Assembly: GCF_904849725.1 (NCBI RefSeq)
Contig: NC_058518.1
Location: 411,129,081 to 411,193,080 of the forward strand
Length of the DNA stretch: 64,000 nt
Origin: Hordeum vulgare subsp. vulgare
Taxonomy: Eukaryota; Streptophyta; Magnoliopsida; Poales; Poaceae
Direction: 5' to 3'
Positions 46,095 through 56,343 of this stretch are shown in pieces. The stretch's first letter is position 1. Each line of letters starts with the position of its first letter. Below the pieces are notes generated by a model. It saw only the letters and a program-made list of their open reading frames with translations, did no database searches and was not told where the DNA came from. The position numbers and the translations under genes were made by a program.

Positions 46095-46742
46095 TCAAAT
46101 TGTGGGTCTCATACCCATCTCCCTCGATGCATTCTCTATCACATTACGAGATAGACCCTTAGTAAACGGATCTGCCAGATTTTTAGATGTTTGGATATAA
46201 TCCAATGCAATAACTGTGGAGTTTCTCATTTTCCTGACAGATTTTAACCTTCTCTGAATGTGTCTTGATGACTTCATGTTATCCTTTGAGTTGCTCACTT
46301 TCGTGATCACAGTTTGATTGTCGCAGTTCATAAGGATACCCGGTACAGGTTTCTCGACAACCGGCAAGTCACTCAAGAGCCGGCGAAGCCAATCTGCTTC
46401 GACTGTAGTTGTATCTAGTGTTGTGAGTTCTGCTTCTATTGTTGACCTTGTTAAGATCGTTTGCTTGCAAGACTTCCAAGAAACAGCGCCACCTCCATGA
46501 GTGAATACATATCCGCTCGGGGCCTTTATCTCATCAGCATCAAAGATCCAGTTTGAATCACTATACCCTTCAAGCACCTTTGGATGTCCAGTATAGTGAA
46601 TTCCATAATTTGCAGCGCCTTTCAAATAACGCAAAACTCTCTCTAGAGCTTTCCAATGCACATCTCCTGGTTTTGAGACAAACCGACTCAGTTTGCTAAC
46701 AGCAAAAGAGATGTCGGGTCTTGTAGCACTGGCTAAGTACAT
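46095..46742 (-). pseudogene. C3 RNase H domain
   Basis: Starts just after a frameshift relative to RT. Shows MYLASATRPDISFAVSKLSR and VLRYLKGAANYGIHY of the RT/RNase H connection, then the RNase H core: YSDSNWIFD (first Asp), STIEAELTTLD (Glu), MNCDNQTVI (Asp), and the C-terminal IQTSKNLADPFTKGL (final Asp). Ends at a natural-looking stop at 46095. Confidence 0.88.
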
Positions 46743-48033
46743 AAGCGAGCCAATAATCTGAGAATTTCAATTGGTCTCTAGCAATTCTTCGGTTCTTTCG
46801 AAGTAGCACGCTCGCATCATATGGTGTGGGAGAGGACTTGCAGTCACTATACTCAAAGCGACTCAAGATCTTTTCCACATAGTGAGATTGAAGCAACGTA
46901 ATCCCACCATCTGCGTCTCTTAACAACTTGATGTTCAGAATGACATCAGCCACTCCTAAATCCTTCATCTCAAAACAGTGAGATAAGAAATCCTTGACCT
47001 CTTTAATAACGTTCAGATTTGTTCTGAAAATCAGTATGTCATCGACATACAAGCAAAGGATAACTCCCTCGCCCCCACCATAGCGATAGTACACACATTT
47101 ATCAGCTTCGTTTACAACAAAGCCTGCAGTTGTGAGAGTCCTTTCATACTTCTCATGCCACTGCTTGGGTGCTTGCTTAAGTCCATATAAATACTTCAGC
47201 AACTTGCATGCTTTCCCTTCTTGACCATGTACTACAAACCCATCTGGTTGTTCCATGTAAATTTCCTCATCCAACTCTCCATTTAGGAAAGCAGTCTTAA
47301 CATCCATTTGATGAACGAGAAGACCATGTGAGGCGTCTAGTGAAAGTAGTACTCGAATAGTGGTCAGTTGAGCCACGGGTGAGTAAGTATCAAAGAAGTC
47401 GTCACCTTCCTTTTGGGTATAACCCTTGGCCACTAGCCGTGCCTTGTACTTTTCGATAGTACCATCAGGCCTAAGTTTCTTCTTGAATATCCATTTGCAT
47501 CCTATAGGTTTGCACCCATAAGGACGATCAGTTATCTCCCAAGTTTCATTGGACAAGATGGAATCCATCTCACTACGGACTGCTTCCTTCCAGTAGTCAG
47601 CATCTTCAGACGCATAGGCCTCTGAAATAGAACTGGGAGTATCGTCTATGAGATACACAAGAAAATCATCACCAACGGACTTTGGAGTCCTCTGTCTCTT
47701 GCTCCTGGTAGGAGCTTCATTGTTCTCCTCCACAATATTTTCAAAGTGTTCCATCGAAATGATAGGTTCACTAAGTGTAACTAATTCATGATTTGATGAA
47801 TTAGGCATCTCCTGATTAGATGAGGTAGCCATATCCTTCATGGGAAAGATATATTCAAATAAAGTCGCATCATTCGACTCCATGATTGTACCGACATGCA
47901 TGTCAGATACCTCAGATTTTACAACCAAGAATCTATATCCAATGCTATGAAAAGCATATCCCAGAAAAACACAATCCACGGTTTTTGGTCCTAGTTTGCG
48001 CTTCTTTGGGATTGGTACATTGACTTTTGCCAA
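46743..48033 (-). pseudogene. C3 reverse transcriptase domain
   Basis: The copia RT (RVT_2 type) is largely intact: YWKEAVRSEMDSILSNETWE, CKWIFKKKLRPDG, KARLVAKGYTQKEG, VHQMDVKTAFLNGELDEEIY, KYLYGLKQAPKQWHEKY and the catalytic LCLYVDDILIF. A frameshift near 46750, after RDQLKFSDYW, breaks continuity with RNase H. The part upstream of about 47700 is the integrase C-terminal region and linker. Confidence 0.9.
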
Positions 48034-48078
48034 ACAACCCCAGGTTCGTAGATAAGAGAGTATTAACCTTTTATTTTC

Positions 48079-48507
48079 TCATTCCTTGAATGGAGTTATC
48101 TCTTTGTTCTTTGTAGGAACTCGTTTCAGGACATGACATGCAGTCAATATCGCCTCCCCCCACCATGCCTTGGAGAGACCCGATGTATCTAACATGGCGT
48201 TCACCAAATCAGTTAGAGTACGGTTCTTTCTTTCGGCTATTCCATTTGATTGAGGTGAATAGGGAGGCGTCCTCTCATGAATTATACCATGTTCCGCACA
48301 AAAAGAATCAAATTCATTTGAGAAATACTCTCCACCATGATCGTACCTAAGCCTCTTGATCTTTCGATCAAGTTGGTTTTCTGCTTCAGCTTTATAGATC
48401 TTGAAAAAGTTCAAAGTCTCATCCTTAGACTTCAGAAGATACACTCGGCAGTATCTAGTGGAGTCATCAATTAGTGTCATAAAATATTTCTTGCCACCTT
48501 TTGTCAA
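48079..48507 (-). pseudogene. C3 integrase core
   Basis: Shows the D-D-E core: FMTLIDDSTRYCRVYLL (first Asp), RYDHGGEYFSNEFDSFC (second Asp) and PQSNGIAERKNRTL (Glu). A stop at 48079 separates it from the downstream frame, which stays in register. A frameshift near 48520 separates it from the zinc-binding part upstream. Integrase would insert the cDNA and make the 5-bp duplication. Confidence 0.9.
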
Positions 48508-48542
48508 AATGCATTCATTTCACATAGATCTGAATGTATGAG

Positions 48543-49526
48543 CTATAATGGTGCAAGATTTCTCGTTTCGGCAGTCGTATGGGATTTACGAGGTTGTTTG
48601 GTTTGCACACAAACTTGACACTTAGATCCCTTGACTGTGTTAAAGCTAGGGATTAAGTTCAATTTGACTAGTCGCGACATGCAACCAAAATTAACATGAC
48701 AAAGACGTGAATGCCACACATTTGATTCACTATTGTTGTAAACATGATTAGCAACTTTATTGCAAACGTGTGACAAGGATAAACGGAACAGGCCTCCTGA
48801 CTCATAGCCTTTACCAACAAAAGTTCCATACTTGGATATTACAAATTTATTAGACTCTAAGACAAGCTTGTAGCCATCTCGACATAAAAGAGATCCGCTA
48901 ACAAGATTTTTATTCACGGAGGGGACATAATGCACGTTCTTCAGCCGCACGATCTTTCCTGAAGTAAACTTCAGATCGACCATGCCAACACCATGAACAG
49001 AAGCACGTGAACCGTTGCCCATCAGGACGGTGGAAGTCCCTGCGGACTGATAAGATGAAAACATGGAAATATCACCGTATATATGCACATTAGCACCCGT
49101 GTCAATTAACCAATCAGGAAAATGACATACTGAAAGAATAGTGGGTAATATACCATACCCAACATCCTCCACTTCAGTGTCAGCAATGACGACATTAGCA
49201 GATTTGTCGCCTTTCCCATGTTGACGCTTGTCATAACGATTAGGGCAGTTAGGTGCCCAATGATCAGGATCTCCGCACACATGACAAACACCTTTCTTCT
49301 TGTCATTCTTCTTCTTGAAGTTGGTGTGGTGTACAGCCTTGTTCTTCCCATCGAACTTTGCTTTACCATCAAACTTGCCCTTGTTCTTGAAATTGTGGGG
49401 CTGGAAGTTTTTCTTCTGTACCAGATTGGCACTAGAACCTCCGTCAATAGCTCGAGCACGTGTGTCTTTTGCTCTCGCCTTTTCTTCCACATCAAGAGTA
49501 CCAATGAGATCCGGAACGGAAAACTC
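48543..49526 (-). pseudogene. C3 nucleocapsid, protease and GAG-pre-integrase domains
   Basis: Downstream of an in-frame stop at 49527, the same frame carries the zinc knuckle CHVCGDPDHWAPNC (CX2CX4HX4C), the protease active site WLIDTGANVHI, and the GAG-pre-integrase/HHCC region VWHSRLCHVNFGCMSRL with KCQVCVQTKQ. This is the canonical copia arrangement. It ends at a stop at 48543, 36 bases before the integrase frame. Confidence 0.9.
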
Positions 49527-50384
49527 CTATCTCTTGTGCTTCAGTAAGGTAGCAAAGTTCCTCCACGAAGGAGGAAGTTTAGTGATGATGCCTCCAGCAA
49601 CAAACTTGTCCGGTAGCAAGCAATTGAAGTGCTCAAGTTCTCTTGCAAATGACTGTATTTCGTGAGCTTGCTCAACCACGGAGCGCTCTTCAGTCATCCT
49701 GTAGTCATAGAATTGTTCCATGATGTACAGCTCAGTGCCAGCATCCGAGACCCCAAACTTGGTCTCGAGTGCATCCCACATATCTTTTCCATTATCAATT
49801 GACGCATAAGCATCAACTATGTTCTCACCAAGAACGCTCAAGAGAGCAGCCTTAAACAAGGTATCCATTTTCTGAAAAGCTAGCTCATGTTGAGCATCAT
49901 GATCTCCTTCAGGTTTGCCAAGAGTGGCGTCATAGCAGCTCATGGTTTGAAACCATAGAACAGCTCTCACGCGCCATCTCTTGTAGTGAACACCCTCAAA
50001 CATAGGAGGTCTCATGGAGGCAGCAAAACCACTCGGGGTAAATTGCCTATAATAAGGTTTTTGGATTGTTGGAAATATGAGCAATTTACCAAAGGATTTT
50101 ATTAAAAGAAAATCTAGGATAAACCTAACCATCATAACTAAGACGGAAGAAGACATGCAATATAAAGATGAAATGACAGAAGACATGTGCACATATGATC
50201 TAGAAAAGAACATATGCATAACCGATCTATATAGACAAGGTACCATAGGAAGTGATGAACAGACACGGTACATATCTAGAAGGGATACTATAGCAAAAAG
50301 TTGCGATAGAAACTGAAAGAAGAAGAACAAGAGTACATACTGAGTTGCAGTAGCAGGATTGGTGTTGGCGTTGTCGTTGGCCAT
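49527..50384 (-). pseudogene. C3 gag with start codon inside the 5' LTR and a putative intron
   Basis: Gag motifs YKRWRVRAVLWFQTM, KDMWDALETKFGV, LYIMEQFYDYRM and ELEHFNCLLPDKF identify a copia gag (UBN2-like). The best start is ATG at 50384-50382 in the LTR, giving MANDNANTNPATAT. A donor (CA|GTATGT, intron from 50340) and an acceptor (TATAG|G, to 50047) would remove 294 bp, spanning the LTR/internal junction, and join at QQFTPSG. The unspliced frame is also open. An in-frame TAG at 49527 separates gag from the rest. Confidence 0.75.
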
Positions 50385-51095
50385 GTTACCAGAGAGGTGG
50401 TCGACGTCAGGGAAGTAGTCGTCGTCCGGGAAGAAATCGTCGGTGTCCGTTATGAAAGCCAGTAGTCGCGCTGAGCGCTCCCCAAAAACCTTATCACCCT
50501 TCTCCCGTACAGGACTCGAAGAGACGGAGTTTCGGAGGCCTACTGTCCCGACGAACGGTGCACGCCGCAAGACGGGATGAGGAAGATCGTAGTAGCAGCA
50601 CAGAGAAAGGAACCGGTGGCAAGAGGAACTTGTGATGCGTTCTTCTGGAGAGGATCGACATCTCTTTTATAGGCGCAGGAGAAGGAGGCGAGAGGCCAGC
50701 GACGGGAGCTGAAGAGAACAGGAGATATGAAACGAACAGATTGCAGCGATGAAACTGCATCGGTCTTCAACTTCTCCGAGTGGACTTTCGTATACCAGTC
50801 GTGTGTGGCAAAATTTTAGTTCGGCTCGGCTCATTCCCGCAACCCACAGCGCGTCGTGACGAGGTGAGGCGGGTGGCGATGGAGGAGGAGGAGCGCGCGT
50901 GTATGTCTCTCTTGTTCTCAAGCTCATACATCTGTGGAAACATCCTCCCTTATAAGGAGGTCCAACTCCCACTAAACTAGCAATGTGGGACTAAACATTT
51001 CCACCTCTTGCCTTGCACAAATGGGCTGCGTGGGCCTCCAGGATTTATTAGGAATTATATTTAGCTGGCCCAAACAATTGAATAAAATTCCAGCA
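50067..51095 (-). repeat. 5' LTR of C3 (1029 bp)
   Basis: Read on the minus strand it starts tgctggaattttattc and ends atttccaaca. It contains the first gag codons. The bases following it (atccaaaaaccttattatag on the minus strand) do not match the usual initiator-Met primer-binding site. Confidence 0.9.
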
Positions 51096-52907
51096 AGCAT
51101 CACTATCGATATTATCACTAGTCTCATGTTCATCATCAGATTGTGTTTCAGCATTAGAAACACAAACATCGTTTGGATTATCAGGTATAGCAGCAACAAG
51201 GTTTCTAGCGTGCAAGTTCCTATCATCTTTCTTCTTCTTCCTAGGATGACTAGGTGCATCAGTGCTAACTCCTTGAGTATCTTGTTCAATTCTCTTAGGA
51301 TGACCCTTAGGATAGAAAGGTTCCTGGGTCATTCTACCGCCTCTAGTGACGACTCTAACAGAATTGTCATTCAACTCATTGAGCAAGTCATTTTGAGCCT
51401 TAAGTACTTGTTCTACTTGAGTAGTAACCATAGAGGCATGTTTACTCAACAACTTAAGATCGTTGACGTTTCTGTCCACACAAGCACTTAAATGACTAAG
51501 CATACAAGCATTTTGTTCCAATTGTCTGCTAACATAATCATTGAAACTATGTTGTTTGGCAACAAAGTTATAAAATTCATCCAGGCATAAGCTAGCAGGT
51601 TTATCAAAAGGAATATCACTCTCATTGAATCTACGAAGAGAATTTACTTCTACTACCTGTATCGGGTTATCAAGACCATGGATATCTTCGATAAGTGGTA
51701 CATTTTTGACATCTTCAGATTTAATGCCTTTCTCTTTCATAGATTTCTTAGCTTCTTGCATATCTTCAGGACTGAGGAATAGAATACCTCTTTTCTTGGG
51801 TGTTGGCTTTGGAGGTGGTTCGGGAATAGTCCAAGCATTCTCATTGCACAAGATATTATTCAATAGGATCTCAGCTTGTTCTACGGTTCGTTCCCTAAAT
51901 ACACAACCGGCACAACTATCTAGGTGGTCCTTAGAAGCATCGGTTGGTCCATTATAGAAGATATCAAGTATTTCATTCTTCTCAAGAGGGTGATCAGGAA
52001 AAGCATTCAGTAGCTGGACGAGCCTCCCCCAAGCTTGTGGGAGACTCTCTTCTTCAACTTGTGCAAAGTTATATATTTCCTGCAAGGCAGCTTGCTTCTT
52101 ATGGGCAGGGAAATATTTCTCAGAGAAGTAGTAGATCATATCCTGGGGACTACGCACACAATCAGGAGCAAGATAAGTGAACCAAGTCTTAGCATCATCC
52201 TTTAGTGAGAAAGGAAACAGCTTAAGGATATAGTAGTGGCGGATATTTTCCTCACTCGTGAATAGGGTGGCTATATCGTGCAGTTTGGTAAGACGGGCTA
52301 CAACCATTTCAGACTCATAACCGTGAAAAGGATCAGATTCGACCAGAGTGATTAACTCAAGGTCGATAGAGAATTCATAATCCTTATCGGTCACAAAGAT
52401 AGGCGAAGTAGCAAACTTCGGGTCGTATTTCATCCTACCGTTCAAAGATTTTTCTTTCCACTTGCGCAGTAATTTTTCAACATCATAGCTATCCTTACAA
52501 GCAAGAAAGTCCTCAGCTATCTCTCCCTCCATAACATAACCCTCAGGCATATCAAGCAATTCATATCTAGGAGAGGTAGTTCTTACAGGCGCAATAGCTG
52601 GTTCTACTTCAATAATCTCAGCAGTTTCAGAAGTATCATCACATCTAGCAGCAACTCTAGCAATTTGTGCATCAAGGAATGCACCTAGTGGCAAAGCAGT
52701 ATCAAGCAACGCATCATCACAAGCATCATGGACAGCAGAAGTAGCATCATCAAGCACATGTGACATATCAAAATTTCTAGCAGGAGGTGGTGTCGCAAAC
52801 TTACTCATAACTGAAGGTGAATCAAGTGCAGAGCTAGATGGCAGTTTTTTACCTGTCCTCGTAGTTGAGGGCAAGACTTTAGTTCTTGGATCTCTCGGAT
52901 TCCTCAT
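51096..52907 (-). CDS. Element E gag-protease, N-terminal part (gag)
   Basis: Starts with ATG at 52907 (MRNPRDPRTKVLPS), about 55 bases inside the primer-binding site. It shows gag motifs: FATSPIFVTDKDYEFS, KLFPFSLKDDAKTWFTYLAP, YYFSEKYFPAHKKQAALQEI and LPQAWGRLVQLL (PF03732-type), then a long, charged C-terminal region (KGHPKRIEQDTQ, DAPSHPRKKKKDD). No CCHC zinc knuckle is seen. The frame is open up to C3 at 51095 and resumes at 44544. F encodes a homologous but broken protein. Confidence 0.85.
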
Positions 52908-52958
52908 AGTGATCAGCAGACGTAAATCCCAAATGACTCAAAGAGTGTAGCTAGGCCT

Positions 52959-52977
52959 CCCTGGCAACGGCGCCAGA
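52959..52977 (-). other. Primer-binding site of element E
   Basis: tccctggcaacggcgccag on the + strand, so a tRNA-Asp type site on the minus strand. It lies 10 bases from the LTR boundary at 52987. Confidence 0.82.
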
Positions 52978-52986
52978 AAATAGTCT

Positions 52987-54415
52987 TGATAACCCACAAG
53001 TATTGGGGATCGCAACAGTTTTTGAGGGTAGAGTATTCAACCCAAATTTGTTGATTCGACACAAGGTGAAGCCAAAGAATATTCTCAAGTATTAGCAGTT
53101 GAGTTGTCAATTCAACCACACCTGAAAGACTTAGTATCTGCAACAAAGTATCAGTAGCAAGGTGGTGTGATAGCAACAGTAGCAACGACAATAGTAGCAG
53201 CAGTGACAGAAGTAGCGACAGAGTAATAGTAGCAGCACTGACAACACTACTAGCAAAGTAACAGTAGCAGTAGTGACAGCAGTAGCAGCAAAGTAACATA
53301 GCAAGGACTAGTAGGAAAAGACTCGTAGGCATTGGATCGGTGATGGATGATTATGCCGGATGGTATTCATCATGCAAGAGTTATAACATGGAGAGATATG
53401 TAACTAGCTCTAGTACGTCAATGTAATATAGGCATGTATTCCGTATGTATTCATACGTGCTTAGGGAAAAGAACTTGCATGACATCTATTGTCCATCCCT
53501 CCCGTGACAGCGGGGTCCTAATGGATACTACGGGATATTAAGGTTCTCCTTTTAATAGAGAACCGGAACAACGCATTAGCACTTAGTGAATACATGAACT
53601 CCTCATACTATGGTCATCTCCAGGAGTGGTTCCGGCTATTGTCACTCCGGGGTTGCCGGGTCATAACACATAGTAGGTGGATACAACTTGCAAGGTAGGA
53701 TCAAGATCACACATATATTGACGACAACATAATAGGTTCAGATCTGAAATCATGGCACTCGAGCCCTAGTGACAAGCATTAAGCATGGCAAAGTAGTAGC
53801 AACATCAATCTTAGAACACAGTGGATACTAGGGATCAATCCCCATCAAAACTAACTCAATTACATGATAGATCTCATCCAACCCATCACCGTCCAGCAAG
53901 CCTACGATGAGATTACTCATGAACGGTGAAGAGCATCATGGAAGGAAGGTTGGTGATGACGATGGCGACGATCTCCCCTCTCCGGAGCCTAGAACGGACT
54001 CTAGATCTGCCCTCCATAGGAAGAACATGTGGTGGCGGCGCCTCCGTATCGTAAAACACGATGAACTCTTCCCCTTGATTTTTTTCCGAACAAAAGGGAC
54101 TAAATAGAGCTGGGATTGGAGGCGGTGGAGCTCCGTGGGCCCCACAAGCCTGCCAGGGGGGCGCATGGTGGGCTTGTGGGCTCCACGCTCCACTTCTCTG
54201 GTTGATTCTTGTGCCATTATTTTTTATATATTCCACAAAAAATCCTCGTAAATTTCCAAGTCATTCCGAGAACTTTTATTTCTGCAAAAAAAAACACCAT
54301 GGCAATTCTGCTGAAAACAGCGTCAGTCTGGGTTAGTTCCATTCAAAACAAGCAAATTAGAGTCCAAAACAAGTGCAAAAGAGTTTGGAAAAGTAGATAC
54401 GACGGAGACGTATCA
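52987..54415 (-). repeat. 5' LTR of element E (1429 bp)
   Basis: Partner of 38422-39875. The U3 inverted repeat is present (54135-54150 with 54172-54186), but the loop is 21 bases instead of the 34 in the 3' LTR. Confidence 0.88.
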
Positions 54416-54420
54416 CGCCT

Positions 54421-55404
54421 TAAGCAAGATGACATGATGTAGAGGGATAAATTCATGCAATATGATATAAACCCCATCTTTTTACCCTTGATGGCAACAA
54501 CACGATACGTGCCTCGCTACCCCTTCTATCACTAGGTGAGGACACCGCACGGTATGAACCCAAAACCAATCACTTCTCCCATTGCAAGAATTATAGATCA
54601 AGTTGGCCAAACGAAAGCCATAACTCGAAGAGAATTACAAGGATACGAAATCATGCATATAAGAAATCATACAAGACTCAAATAATATTCATAGATAATG
54701 TGATCATAAATCCACAATTCATAGGATCTCGACAAACACACCGCAAAAGAAAGTTACATCGGATAGATCTCCATGAAGATCATGGAGAACTTTGTATTGA
54801 AGATCCAAGAGAGAGAAGAAGCCATCTAGCTACTAGCTATGGACCCGAAGGTCTGTGGTGAACTGCTCACGCATCATCGGAGAGGCAATGGTGTTGGTGA
54901 AGAAGCCCTCCGTGTCCGAATCCCCCTCCGGCAGGGCACCAGAACGGGCCCCAGATGGGATCTCGCGGAGATAGAAGTTTGCGGTGGCGGAAAAGTATTT
55001 TCGTGGCTCTCCCTGTTTGTTTCGGGATTTCAGAGATTTTATAGGCGAAAGAGGTAGGGCAAAGGAGGCAAGGGGGCCGACGAGCGTGCTAGGCGCCCCC
55101 CTAGGGCGCGCCTAGGGGGCTCGTGACCTCCCACGAGACCTCCTGCCTTGGTTCTCAAGTCTTCTGGGTATCTTCTGTTATGGAAAAATCACCCCGCAGG
55201 TTTTATTCCGTTTGGACTCCGTTTAATATTCTTTTCTGAAAAGGTCAAAAACACGGAAAAACAGAAACTCGCACTAGGCACTGAGTTAATAGGTTAGTCC
55301 CAAAAATGATATAAAATGGTATATAAATGCACATAAGACATCCCAAGTTGATAATATAATAGCATGAAACAATCAAAAATTATAGATACGTTGGAGATGT
55401 ATCA
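54421..55404 (-). repeat. 5' LTR of element D, distal part
   Basis: Resumes after element E with taagcaagatgacatgatg and ends gagatgtatca. It aligns with 32574-33561 of the 3' LTR. Followed by ctggt, the target duplication in the F LTR. Confidence 0.88.
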
Positions 55405-55409
55405 CTGGT

Positions 55410-56266
55410 CGATGAAGATGTCGATGAGCATCATGTAATAAAGTTAGTTTCGTGAGGGCTTGATCCCTAGTATCCACTATGTTCAGAGATAGATGTTGTT
55501 ATGACTTTGCTATGCTTAATGGTTGTCACTAGGGCCCGACTGCCATGATCTCAGATATAATCCATTTATGTTTTCACCATTACATCTATGTTCCTGATCA
55601 GATCTTGCAAGTTATATGCACCTAATACGTGTTAGGATCCGCATACCCCAAAGTGACAATAATTGGGATTCTTTCCGGTGATTACCGTAGTTTGAGGAGT
55701 TCATGTATTCACTATGTGTTAGTGCTTTGTTCCGGTTCTCTATTAAAAGGATGCCTTAATATCCCTTAGTTTACGTGTGGACCCCGCTGCCACGGGGGGT
55801 AGGACATAAGTTGTCACACCCGTTCTTTTCCATAAGCATGTATGACTATTTAGGGAATACATCCCTACATTATATCGATGAATGGGAGCTAGTTCTGTGT
55901 CGCCCTACGTTGTGACTGTTATATGATGAATATTATCTAGCAATATCACCAATCCAGTGCCGACGAGTTTTCCACATATTGTGCTTGCTAAGTTACTACT
56001 ATTGCTACTGCTGTTACAACTGCTACAAAACTGCTATTAGTGTTACTGTTATTTCTCCTACTGTTACCATGCTATCAAAACTATCATATTACTATGCAAG
56101 TGATCACTGTGTTGGCGAGACTAAATCTCCAAGTGTGGTTGAATTGACAACTCAACTGCTAATACCTGCAAATATTCTTTGGCTCCCCTTGTGTCGAATC
56201 TATAAATTTGGGTTGAATATTCTACCCTCAAAAATTATCGCGACCCCATATAATTGTGGGTTATCA
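55410..56266 (+). repeat. 5' LTR of element F, second part
   Basis: Continuation of 31459-32011 (total 1410 bp without D). It contains ccctagtatccactatgttc, ggaccccgctgccacgg and attgacaactcaactgctaa, all also found in the LTR of E. The 3' end is ataattgtgggttatca. Confidence 0.82.
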
Positions 56267-56272
56267 AGAATG

Positions 56273-56291
56273 TTTTCTGCCGCTATTGCCG
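56273..56291 (+). other. Primer-binding site of element F, degenerate
   Basis: tctgccgctattgccgggg, a tRNA-Asp type site with two substitutions. It follows the LTR end by a few bases. Confidence 0.65.
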
Positions 56292-56343
56292 GGGAGCATA
56301 GCTATATTTGTTGAGTCACTTGGGATATCTATTTATTAATCTT

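Larger units (their letters stand above)
44545..51095 (-). mobile_element. Element C3: Ty1/copia retrotransposon inserted in E gag
   Basis: Bounded by agcat (44540-44544 and 51096-51100). LTRs: 44545-45537 (3') and 50067-51095 (5'). Read on the minus strand, the order is gag, zinc knuckle, protease, GAG-pre-integrase, integrase, reverse transcriptase, RNase H: the copia order. The coding region is broken by in-frame stops at 49527 and 48079 and by frameshifts near 48520 and 46750. Otherwise the domains are complete, and the two LTRs differ at scattered sites. It is the innermost insertion of the stack and therefore the youngest in it. Confidence 0.93.
38422..54415 (-). mobile_element. Element E: gypsy retrotransposon with gag-protease and ORF2, inserted in the D LTR
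   Basis: Bounded by cgcct (38417-38421 and 54416-54420). LTRs of 1454 bp (left, 3') and 1429 bp (right, 5') begin tgatac and end ttatca on the minus strand. From the 5' side it holds a primer-binding site, a gag-protease ORF of 908 codons interrupted only by element C3, a 0.8-kb spacer, ORF2 and a 1.9-kb non-coding tail with the polypurine tract. No RT, RNase H or integrase can be found, so it needs a partner. The near-intact reading frames suggest a fairly recent insertion. Confidence 0.88.
32012..55404 (-). mobile_element. Element D: non-autonomous gypsy retrotransposon, inserted in the F LTR
   Basis: Bounded by ctggt at 32007-32011 and 55405-55409, a perfect 5-bp target duplication inside the F LTR. 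The 3' LTR is 32012-33561. The 5' LTR is 37859-38421 joined to 54421-55404, split by element E. The internal 4.3 kb contains an ORF of unknown function (36370-37592), a 43-bp tandem repeat and no gag-pol domain. Orientation follows from the primer-binding site beside 37859 and the polypurine tract beside 33561. Confidence 0.88.

Noticed and set aside
52959..52977. Match to the 3' end of tRNA-Asp, possible tRNA gene
   Set aside because: Only the 3' acceptor/T-arm portion is matched and it sits next to an LTR, so it is a primer-binding site.
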